Shown: positions 8,078 to 18,445 of the stretch, in pieces
Layout of the letters: each line of letters begins with the position of its first letter
How positions within the stretch are numbered: the first letter of the stretch is position 1
From: Streptomyces dangxiongensis
GTDB lineage: Bacteria; Actinomycetota; Actinomycetes; Streptomycetales; Streptomycetaceae
Length of the DNA stretch: 64,000 bases
NCBI RefSeq assembly: GCF_003675325.1
Contig: NZ_CP033073.1
Span: forward strand, 5,890,001-5,954,000
Reading direction: 5' to 3'
Translations under genes and position numbers: made by a program
The notes under the pieces: generated by a model
Told to the model about the DNA's origin: nothing
The model's database searches: none
Seen by the model: only the letters and a program-made list of their open reading frames with translations

Positions 8078-8794
8078 TCAGTCCTCGCCGAGATAGGCCT
8101 TGCGCACCGACTCGTCGTGCAGCAGGTCCTGGCCCGTGCCGGACAGGGCTATGCTGCCGACCTCCATGACATGACCCTGGTCGGCGAGCGACAGCGCCGC
8201 CTGGGCGTTCTGCTCGACCAGCAGGATCGTCGTGCCCTGGGCCTTCAGCTCGGCGATCGTCGCCATGATCTTCTGCATCATGATCGGCGACAGGCCCATC
8301 GACGGCTCGTCCAGCATCAGCAGCTTCGGCTGGGACATCAGCGCCCTGCCCATCGCCAGCATCTGCTGCTCACCGCCCGACAGGGTGCCCGCGGCCTGCT
8401 TGCGGCGCTCCCCGAGGATGGGGAACAGGTCGTAGGCGCGCTGGATGTCCTTCTCGATGCCCGGCTTGTCGTTGCGCAGGAACGCGCCGAGGCGCAGATT
8501 GTCCTCGATGCTCATGCGCGGGAAGATGTGCCGCCCCTCGGGGGAGTGGGCGAGGCCCAGTGAGACCACCTCGTGGGCCGGGACCTTCTTCAGCGACCTG
8601 CCGTTGAACCTGATCTGTCCGCCGACCGGCTTCAGCAGCCCGGACAGCGTGCGCAGGGTGGTGGTCTTACCGGCGCCGTTGGTACCGATGAGGGTGACCA
8701 CCTGACCGGCCTCGACCTTGAAGGAGATGCCCTTGACGGCCTCGATCTTGCCGTAGGCGACCCTCAGGTCCTCGACTTCCAGCAGTGCGGTCAT
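8078..8794 (-). CDS. livF: Branched-chain amino-acid ABC transporter ATPase LivF
   Basis: The 238-residue cytosolic ATPase shows Walker A GTNGAGKTTT (about residues 37-46), signature LSGGEQQ and Walker B MLDEPSMGL followed by the family 'SPIMMQKI'. Length and motifs match LivF of the HAAT (high-affinity amino-acid) importers for leucine, isoleucine and valine. Its ATG overlaps the livG stop as ATGA, so the pair is translationally coupled. It is the last gene of the livKHMGF order on the minus strand and is followed by a strong hairpin. Confidence 0.95.
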   Translation of the reverse strand: MTALLEVEDLRVAYGKIEAVKGISFKVEAGQVVTLIGTNGAGKTTTLRTLSGLLKPVGGQIRFNGRSLKKVPAHEVVSLGLAHSPEGRHIFPRMSIEDNLRLGAFLRNDKPGIEKDIQRAYDLFPILGERRKQAAGTLSGGEQQMLAMGRALMSQPKLLMLDEPSMGLSPIMMQKIMATIAELKAQGTTILLVEQNAQAALSLADQGHVMEVGSIALSGTGQDLLHDESVRKAYLGED

Positions 8795-9702
8795 CGGTCG
8801 TCCTCCTTGCCGGGCGCGGCGTCCGTCGTGGTCCCGGCGTGCGCCTCGGCGGCCTCCACCTCGGCCACCTCCTCGGCGCCGGGCGCGTCCTCGAAGGGCT
8901 CGCCGAGATAGGCCGCGATCACGCGCTCGTCGCCCTGGACGGTCGCGCTGTCACCCTCGATCAGCTTCTCGCCCTGCACGAGGACGGCCACGCGGTCGCA
9001 CAGGTTGAAGATGAACCGCATGTCGTGCTCGATGACGAGGACGGCGATGCCCATGTCCCGGATGGCGAAGACCAGTTCTTCGGTGACCCGGGTCTCCTGC
9101 GGGTTCATGCCGGCCGTCGGCTCGTCGAGGAGCAGCAGGCCGGGCTCGCTGGCCAGGGCGCGGGCGATCTCCAGCTTGCGCTGCTCGCCGTAGGGCAGGT
9201 TGCGGGCGAGGTGCTCGGCCTTGTGGTCCAGGCCCACGAACCGCAGCAGTTCCAGGGCCCGTTCCCGGGAGGCCTTCTCGGCGCGGTGGAAGCCGGGGCC
9301 GCGCAGCACGGCCGACCAGAAGCCCTCCTTGGTGCGGGTGTGCCGGCCGACGAGCACGTTCTCCAGGACCGTCATGTTGGCGAACAGCCGGATGTTCTGG
9401 AACGTCCGCGCGATGCCGGCCGCGGTGACCTTGAAGGACTTGGGCGGCAGGACGGCGCCCTTGTAACGGACCTCGCCCTCGGTGGGGACGTACAGACCGG
9501 TCAGGCAGTTGAAGAAGGTCGTCTTGCCGGCGCCGTTGGGGCCGATCAGGCCGACGATCTCGCCGGCGTTGACGGTGAGGTCGACGCCGCGCACGGCGGT
9601 CAGTCCGCCGAAGCGCATGGTCACGCCGCGGGCGTCGAGGACGGTCTCGCCGGGCCGGGTGGCGCCGGAGGCGGTGTCCTTGGTGGTGGTGTCGGTGGTC
9701 AT
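8791..9702 (-). CDS. livG: Branched-chain amino-acid ABC transporter ATPase LivG
   Basis: The 303-residue ATPase has Walker A GPNGAGKTTFF (about 53-63), the LivG-type 'ARTFQNIRLF' Q-loop, a signature with PYGEQRKLEIARAL, and Walker B LLLDEPTAGMNPQE. The N-terminal 20 residues (Thr-rich) and the C-terminal acidic/Ala tail (about 275-303) are extensions beyond the nucleotide-binding domain. It sits 4 nt downstream of livM and overlaps livF, so it belongs to one operon. It would energise import with LivF as the second half of the ATPase dimer. Confidence 0.95.
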   Translation of the reverse strand: MTTDTTTKDTASGATRPGETVLDARGVTMRFGGLTAVRGVDLTVNAGEIVGLIGPNGAGKTTFFNCLTGLYVPTEGEVRYKGAVLPPKSFKVTAAGIARTFQNIRLFANMTVLENVLVGRHTRTKEGFWSAVLRGPGFHRAEKASRERALELLRFVGLDHKAEHLARNLPYGEQRKLEIARALASEPGLLLLDEPTAGMNPQETRVTEELVFAIRDMGIAVLVIEHDMRFIFNLCDRVAVLVQGEKLIEGDSATVQGDERVIAAYLGEPFEDAPGAEEVAEVEAAEAHAGTTTDAAPGKEDDR

Positions 9703-9706
9703 GGTG

Positions 9707-11538
9707 TCAGGCCCCCGCCTTCGTCAGGAGGGTGGGTGCTTCCGCCTCTTCGTGGAACTCGAGCTGGCGGCGGCGGTTGGGGATGAGGCCCTCGGGACGG
9801 AACCGCATGAGCAGGACCAGCGCGAGGCCGAAGGCGAAGAGCTGGTAGTTCCCGAGGAACTGGAGCTTGTTCGGGATCAGGAAGAGCAGGGCCGCGCCGA
9901 TCAGCGGACCGCTGATGGTGCCCATGCCGCCGAGGACGACCGCGGCGAGCAGGAACGCGGAGTTGGGCGGGATGGGACCGGCGAACAGGTACTGCTCGGG
10001 CGTCACCGTGTAGGTGACGTGGGCCTGGACGGTGCCCGCGAGACCGGCGAGCGAGGCGCCGACGGCGAAGGCGATCAGCTTGACCCGGAAGCCGTTGATG
10101 CCCATGGCGAGCGCGGCGGTCTCGTCCTCGCGGATGGCCACCCAGGCGCGTCCGATGCGGGAGTCGCCGCTGCGCCGGAAGACCAGCACCACGACCGCGG
10201 TGATGATCAGCATCAGGAAGAAGTAGTTGGCGAACCGGCCGATGGTGAAGCCGCCCATGTCGTGCTGGGTGCCGAAGTCGAAGCCGAGGACGTCGAGGTT
10301 CGGGATCGACGAGATGCCGTTCGAGCCGTTGGTGAGGTCGGGCCCGGAGGTGCCGTCGAGGTTGTTCGCGGTGATCCGGAAGATCTCACCGAAGCCGAGG
10401 GTGACGATGGCGAGGTAGTCGCCACGCAGCCGCAGCGTCGGGGCGCCGATCAGCACGCCGAAGACGAGTGAGGCGGCGGCGCCGACGAGGACGGCCGCCC
10501 AGAACGGGAAGTGCACGTGGAAGGGCGAGCTGGGGGAGCCGGAGACCAGGGCGGCCGCGTAGGCGCCGACGCCGAGGAAGGCGACGTAGCCGAGGTCGAG
10601 GAGGCCGGCGAGGCCGACGACGATGTTCAGGCCGAGGGCGACGGTGGCGAAGATCAGGATGTAGACGCCGAGGGTCGCGTACTGGTCGTTCGTCTGGGTG
10701 AAGGGGAACAGCGCCGCCGCGACGAACGCGCCGCAGGTGGTGATGTTCTGGTGCCGGGAGGTGATCTGCGAGGCCTGCGAGATCAGCCCCGCCTTGTTGA
10801 GCGCGGCGAAGCCCAGGCCCGCGGTGATCAGGAAGCCGACGAACAGTTCGTCGTACTCGGTGCCGATGCCGTAGGTGAAGACGGTCAGACCGAGCCCGAG
10901 GACCGCGACGATGATCAGAATCTCGACGTACGACGGCAGCGGGCCCACGGGCCGCGCGGGACCGGCGGTGAAGACCGCCTTGACCGTCTCCCACTGGTGG
11001 GCGAGACCGTGCTTGAACTTCTCCCAGCCGCTGTCGTCGGGGTCGGCCGGTTCCGGCTCGGGCCGCTGGAACGGCAGGGCCAGGGAGCCGGCGAAGGCGG
11101 CGAGGCTGGCGACGGCGACGAGGAAGCCGCCGGGCTCCAGGTTGACGAGACCGCCGAGTTCGGTGCCGATCGCGAGGACCGTGTACCAGCTGGTGGCGAA
11201 GGCGGCCAGGGTGGCGAACCGCAGGGCCGCGCCGGGCCCGGCGGGCGTCAGCCGGGCCAGGCCCCGGACGCCGTAGGCCGCCAGGGCGAACAGGGTGGCG
11301 AGGAGCGCGCCGATGAGGACGAGGACCTGGAGGCCGCCCGGGTAGCCGTAGACGGTGAGGTCGCCGGGGAAGTCCTGGGTCCACGTCCAGGCGAGGAAGG
11401 TGGAGACGGCCGTCAGCACGCTGCCGCCGAGGGCGAGGGCGCGGCCGGCCTTCTCCGGCAGGGGCAGCAGACCGGACGGGGCGGGGGTCCCGGCGGCGCC
11501 GGGGGTGTCGGGTGCGGTGGTCTGTGTGGTCATCGGTC

Positions 11539-11542
<4 letters not shown>
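9707..11542 (-). CDS. livM: Branched-chain amino-acid ABC transporter permease LivM, extended
   Basis: The 611-residue integral membrane protein has a typical LivM permease in residues about 270-590: the GLNIVVGLAGLLDLGYVAF segment, the EAA-like cytoplasmic loop 'AIREDETAALAMGINGFRVKLIAFAVGASLAGLAG' and 'GGMGTISGPLIGA'. The N-terminal 260 residues form an additional hydrophobic region with about five to seven predicted membrane spans, longer than the usual LivM leader. Start: GTG at 11542 overlaps the livH stop as GTGA; ATG three codons later (11533) is an alternative. It partners LivH to form the channel. Confidence 0.92.
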
Positions 11543-12468
<926 letters not shown>

Positions 12469-12520
12469 CGCATGTCCTCCGAGCGTTCGGAAAGTTCGAC
12501 GGATGTGGCCGGATGCGAGT

Positions 12521-12556
12521 CCGCGCGGGGCGCCAGTGGAACAGCGCCCCGCGCGG
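12521..12556. terminator. Strong hairpin between livK and livH (attenuator-like)
   Basis: A 13-bp perfect stem (CCGCGCGGGGCGC / GCGCCCCGCGCGG) with a 10-nt loop lies in the 112-nt gap. A stem here, with no U-run, commonly lowers read-through so that the binding protein is made in excess of the membrane parts. Confidence 0.65.
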
Positions 12557-12580
12557 CTCTTCAGGTGGTGCGGGCGGGGG

Positions 12581-13819
12581 TCAGCCCGTGTAGGTACCGG
12601 ACTTGACCGGCGTCCAGGCACCGTTCTTCACGGCGTAGACGGTGAGCTGCTTGTTGGTGGCGTCTCCGAACTCGTCGAAGGAGACCTTGCCGGTCACGCC
12701 GTCGAAGGACACGTCCTGCATGGCCGCGGTGACCTTCGCGCGGGCGTCGGAGGGAAGCTTGCCGCCATTGGCGTCGACGACCTTCTTCACGGCCTCGATG
12801 ACGGCCCAGGCGGAGTCGTAGGCGTAACCGCCGTACGCCGAGTACTCCTCCTTGTAGCCGGCGGACTTGTAGTCGTTGACGAACTGCTTGGCCGAGGGCA
12901 GGTCCTCGACCGGCGCGCCGACGGAGGTGGCGAGGTCGCCCGTGCTCTCGGCGCCCGCCAGCTTCATGAAGGTGTCGTCCTTGATGCCGTCGCCGCCGAC
13001 GAGCGGGATCTTGGCACCGGCAGCCTTGATCTGCTTGCTCAGCGGGCCGGCCTGCGGGTACTCACCGCCGTAGTAGACGACCTGGGCCCCGGAGTTCTTC
13101 ACCTTGGTGGCGACCGCGGAGAAGTCCTTGGCGTCGGGGTTGATGTGCTCGGTGCCGACCACCTTGCCGCCGAGCTTCTTGAACTCGTCGGTGAAGGTGG
13201 CGGCCAGGCCCGCGCCGTAGGTCTTCTTGTCGTCGATGACGAAGACCTTCTTCTTCTTGGCGGTGTTGAAGACGTACTGGGCGGCGAACGGGCCCTGGAT
13301 GGCGTCCGTGGTCGCGGTGCGGAAGTACGCCTTGTACGGGCGGACCTTCTTGGTCTGCCAGTCCGTGCCCTGGCTCAGGGCGGGGCCGGTGTTGGCCGGG
13401 GAGACCTGGACCAGTTTGGCGTCGTCGAAGACCTTCTGCATCGACTCCGCGACCGAGGAGTTCAGCGGTCCGACGACACCGAGAACGTTCTGCTCCGACA
13501 CGAACTTGGAGGCGTTCTGCTGGCCGGCCGACGGCTGCGCCTGGTCGTCGAGGGCCTCGACCTTGAAGGTGACGCCCTTGACGAGGTTCTGCTTGTTGGC
13601 GTTCTTGGCGGCGAGGTCCGCCGAGTTCTTGATACCCAGGCCCATGGCGGACAGGTCGCCGGTCAGCGGGGCGTCGACGCCGATGACGACGGTGCTGCCG
13701 CCGTCACCCTTGCCGGAGTCCGAGCCCTTGTCGCCGCTGTCGCGCGAGCCGCAGGCGGTGAGGGTGAGCGCTCCCGCCGCCAGCGCGGCGGTGATGGCGA
13801 TAAGCGAACCTTGACGCAC
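12581..13819 (-). CDS. livK: Branched-chain amino-acid substrate-binding lipoprotein LivK
   Basis: The 412-residue product has a lipoprotein signal peptide with lipobox LTAC; the lipidated Cys is residue 23, followed by a Ser/Asp/Gly-rich tether. The rest is a type I periplasmic-binding fold (Peripla_BP_6) with the opening 'VVIGVDAPLTGDLSAMG'. It captures Leu/Ile/Val outside the membrane for the LivHMGF importer. Start: GTG at 13819 after a GGAAAGGAC Shine-Dalgarno; the open frame runs 12 codons further but would place Arg/Leu/Cys before the signal. It is the first gene of the operon. Confidence 0.94.
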   Translation of the reverse strand: MRQGSLIAITAALAAGALTLTACGSRDSGDKGSDSGKGDGGSTVVIGVDAPLTGDLSAMGLGIKNSADLAAKNANKQNLVKGVTFKVEALDDQAQPSAGQQNASKFVSEQNVLGVVGPLNSSVAESMQKVFDDAKLVQVSPANTGPALSQGTDWQTKKVRPYKAYFRTATTDAIQGPFAAQYVFNTAKKKKVFVIDDKKTYGAGLAATFTDEFKKLGGKVVGTEHINPDAKDFSAVATKVKNSGAQVVYYGGEYPQAGPLSKQIKAAGAKIPLVGGDGIKDDTFMKLAGAESTGDLATSVGAPVEDLPSAKQFVNDYKSAGYKEEYSAYGGYAYDSAWAVIEAVKKVVDANGGKLPSDARAKVTAAMQDVSFDGVTGKVSFDEFGDATNKQLTVYAVKNGAWTPVKSGTYTG

Positions 13820-13917
13820 GATCAGTCCTTTCCCCAGGCACAACCGTCTCCCCATGGAAACGGCCGAGTCGCGCGCCGCGCTGAAGTGAGATTCCGATGG
13901 CGCGGTGACTGGCCGTG

Positions 13918-13923
13918 ACTCTA
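13918..13923 (-). promoter_or_regulatory. Possible -10 box for the liv operon
   Basis: TAGAGT on the minus strand fits TANNNT and would give a leader of roughly 90 nt before livK. No convincing -35 is visible. The remainder of the 13820-14108 gap holds no gene that I can support. Confidence 0.3.
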
Positions 13924-14108
13924 GGCGTGTGTGGGGAACGTGGAGGAGTGTCTGGCCAAGGCTGTGACGCTCTTGTTATGACACGGCGTAATGCAGAGCG
14001 GTACGACGTGGGGGGAACAGACGAATTAAGGTGGATTCGCGCTGTCCGCATTCTGAGAACCCGCAGGACGTGCCATGATCCATCCAGGCGTCTCGGTCGT
14101 TTTGCTGA

Positions 14109-14744
14109 TTACCGAACTCTGTTGCCGCAGGCTACTTCCACAGCGTGGGAGAGGTGCCGTGCGTAACGGTCGCCGAGGATGAAGCTCTGTACCTGTATTA
14201 CGCGTGTATTACGCAGAGTTACGTCCAGGAATGGAAGTCCCGCGTCCCAGGGGACTTCTCCGCATTTCGTCACGCGCATGGTCACGGTGATCTCGCGCGC
14301 CGAACCCGCGCCGGTCGGCCACGGAGCGGGTGGTTCCGTCGTCAGGGACAGCCCCGCGTACGGCTGGGTCACGCGCGTCACGGTGACCGGCGGCCCCGAG
14401 GCCACGCTCAGCAGGACCGCGAAGCTGAAACTGTGCGGCGGGGCGTCCGCCGGAGGGGGCCGGTCCGCCAGGTAGGTCATGTCCACCACCTGGGCGGGGT
14501 AAGGCACTTCGGGACGCGGCCGTGCCGGGCGCGGTGGTGGCTGCTGCGGCCGGGTGACGTAGAGGACGCCGCCGGCCCCGAGGAGGGCGGTCGCGGTGGC
14601 CAGCGCCAGGGTGGTGCGCCGGTGGCGCGCGTACCGGGCGGCCACGGCCGCGCGCGTCCGGCCGGCCGGACGCGGGCCCCGCGGCTGCCGGGTGTCCCGC
14701 GCGCGCGTGCCCTCACCTGGCTCCGGCGGGCCGACGCCGCTCAT
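14109..14744 (-). CDS. Hypothetical single-span membrane protein
   Basis: The 211-residue product has an Arg/Pro-rich cytoplasmic N-terminus (about 1-45), one hydrophobic span (about 48-68, LALATATALLGAGGVLYVT) and a Pro-rich stalk. An extracytoplasmic domain of mixed beta character (about 95-205) follows, with two Cys that could pair. I do not recognise the fold. Start: ATG overlapping the stop of the upstream lipoprotein gene as ATGA; an in-frame start 16 codons earlier would enter that gene. The tight coupling suggests the two proteins act together at the cell surface. Confidence 0.75.
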   Translation of the reverse strand: MSGVGPPEPGEGTRARDTRQPRGPRPAGRTRAAVAARYARHRRTTLALATATALLGAGGVLYVTRPQQPPPRPARPRPEVPYPAQVVDMTYLADRPPPADAPPHSFSFAVLLSVASGPPVTVTRVTQPYAGLSLTTEPPAPWPTGAGSAREITVTMRVTKCGEVPWDAGLPFLDVTLRNTRVIQVQSFILGDRYARHLSHAVEVACGNRVR

Positions 14745-15229
14745 GTCCAGGGGCCTTCGCTCGGGGGCCCGTGGCGATAGCGCTCGGTGCACGCCCGACG
14801 CGTCTGACGGTCAATCAACTCATCGGCGGCTTCCGCTCCTTGGCGCCGCAGGGTGATGCGGGCCGCGTCCACGACGTCCCTCAGGATCTGGTACTGACCG
14901 TGGGACAGGCCCATCGACTGGTAGTCGCCGTAGGTGTCGTCACCGAGCGCCCTGCGCGACCAGTACGCGACGATCCTGGCGCACAGGTCGGTGTCGGAGG
15001 CCGCGGAGGGTGACGTGGACGCGGGTGCGGGAGCGGGTACGGGCGTGGTGCCGCCGGGGCTGACGGCTGCGCCGGGGGGTGGGTGCGCGGAGCCGTCGGG
15101 GCGGCCCGGGGGTGGGTGCGCCAAGCCGTCGGGTCCGCCACAGCCCGTCGCGGAGAGCGACAGCGGCACCGCCAGCAGCCCGTACACCAGGAACCCCACC
15201 CCCCGCCGGGGGCCTCCTCGCCGTCCCAT
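14741..15229 (-). CDS. Putative small lipoprotein
   Basis: The 162-residue product has an Arg-rich N-terminus, a hydrophobic stretch and a lipobox-like SATGC with Cys30. A Pro/Gly/Ser-rich linker (31-75) holds two near-identical copies of 'AHPPPGRPDG/SAHPPPGA'. The C-terminal domain (about 78-150) is helical ('DLCARIVAYWSRRALGDDTYGDYQSMGLSHGQY'). Function unknown. It is the first gene of a two-gene unit with the membrane protein downstream. TAGCTT 6 nt before the ATG and no Shine-Dalgarno suggest a leaderless transcript. Confidence 0.75.
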   Translation of the reverse strand: MGRRGGPRRGVGFLVYGLLAVPLSLSATGCGGPDGLAHPPPGRPDGSAHPPPGAAVSPGGTTPVPAPAPASTSPSAASDTDLCARIVAYWSRRALGDDTYGDYQSMGLSHGQYQILRDVVDAARITLRRQGAEAADELIDRQTRRACTERYRHGPPSEGPWT

Positions 15230-15235
15230 GTGCCG

Positions 15236-15241
15236 AAGCTA
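15236..15241 (-). promoter_or_regulatory. -10 box of a putative leaderless promoter
   Basis: TAGCTT on the minus strand (TANNNT) is separated by exactly 6 nt from the ATG at 15229. Confidence 0.45.
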
Positions 15242-15287
15242 AGGGGAGGGACGGCGGGGGGCAACGCTCCGGGGGGCCGGGATCGGC

Positions 15288-15372
15288 TCCCGGCGGACAG
15301 TGCGGCGCGGGGGTGACGCCGGGCGGGCGGTGCGGTGCCGGAACGACGCTCCGACGGACGGTGCGGCGGGCC
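15288..15372. repeat. Imperfect ~30-bp tandem repeat
   Basis: The block CGG(A/G)C(A/G)GTGCGG recurs with TGCGG at 15301, 15331 and 15362, giving periods of 30 and 31 nt. It lies between a lipoprotein gene and a thioesterase gene; no gene is seen in it. Confidence 0.5.
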
Positions 15373-15376
15373 GGGC

Positions 15377-15868
15377 TCAGCTCTGGGCGGGCCGCGCGGG
15401 CGTCCCCTCGCTCTGCCCGACGTCCCGCAGCAGACAGGTCAGCCGGGCGGTGCAGACCCGCCGGTCCTCCTCGTCGCTGATCACGATCTCGTACGTCGCC
15501 GTCGACCGGCCGCGGTGCACCGGCGTGGCCACACCCGTCACCAGGCCCGAGCGGACCCCCCGGTGGTGCGTGCAGTTCAGGTCCACACCGACCGCGACCT
15601 TCGAGCTGCCGCCGTGCAGCATCGAGCCGACCGAGCCCAGGGTCTCCGCCAGCACCGCCGAGGCCCCGCCGTGCAGCAGGCCGTAGGGCTGGGTGTTGCC
15701 CTCCACCGGCATCGTCCCGACGACCCGGTCCGCCGAGGCCTCCAGGATCTGCACACCCATGCGCGTGCCGAGATGACCGGCCGAGAACAGGGCCGGCAGG
15801 TCGACCCCGAGCGCCGCGTACTCGTCGAGGACCTCCTGCGGGAACTTCACTCGCTGCTGTTCACCCAT
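15377..15868 (-). CDS. Hotdog-fold acyl-CoA thioesterase (PaaI/YbdB-like)
   Basis: The 163-residue product carries the PaaI/4HBT motif HGGASAVLAETLGS (about residues 73-86; the Glu is the likely catalytic base) and the following 'VGVDLNCTHHRGVRSG' and 'GRSTATYEIVI' strands of the hotdog fold. It would hydrolyse aryl- or acyl-CoA thioesters in the cytosol; the substrate is not predictable. Start: ATG at 15868, with GGAG about 9 nt upstream; the longer frame adds a charged, non-conserved N-terminus. It lies 46 nt downstream of the oxidoreductase gene on the same strand and may be co-transcribed. Confidence 0.88.
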   Translation of the reverse strand: MGEQQRVKFPQEVLDEYAALGVDLPALFSAGHLGTRMGVQILEASADRVVGTMPVEGNTQPYGLLHGGASAVLAETLGSVGSMLHGGSSKVAVGVDLNCTHHRGVRSGLVTGVATPVHRGRSTATYEIVISDEEDRRVCTARLTCLLRDVGQSEGTPARPAQS

Positions 15869-15914
15869 CGGCCGGCTCCGTTCGTCGTCCACCTGACTTC
15901 TGCTGAGCAAACGC

Positions 15915-18227
<2,313 letters not shown>

Positions 18228-18268
18228 CGCACGCTCCCCTTCGACTGCGCGTGACAAGTACGCGGACG

Positions 18269-18291
18269 ATCCTCCCACGGCCCACTGACAA
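18269..18291 (-). promoter_or_regulatory. RecA-NDp/PafBC-type promoter for the molybdenum oxidoreductase
   Basis: On the minus strand TTGTCAGTG (18291-18283), an 8-nt spacer and GAGGAT (18274-18269) reproduce the actinobacterial SOS-independent DNA-damage promoter. The -10 departs from TANNNT in its first base. The predicted transcript start is about 35 nt before the ATG at 18227. Confidence 0.6.
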
Positions 18292-18415
18292 CGCCGCCGG
18301 GCGGGCCGACGGCAGACGGACCCCGCGCCCTCACCGCCCGCCACCGGCTTCCGGTCACCGTGCCGGCCCCCGGTCACCGTGGCGGCGCCCACCCGGCCGA
18401 GGCGCCCGGTCGGGA

Positions 18416-18438
18416 CTGTCAGTGCGGCGTGGCAGGAT
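18416..18438 (+). promoter_or_regulatory. RecA-NDp/PafBC-type promoter for polA
   Basis: CTGTCAGTG, an 8-nt spacer and CAGGAT are followed by 7 nt and the GTG start of polA. The geometry equals that seen at uvrB. Known for the motif: it is used by recA and repair genes in mycobacteria and other actinobacteria. Confidence 0.6.
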
Positions 18439-18445
18439 CGGGGAC

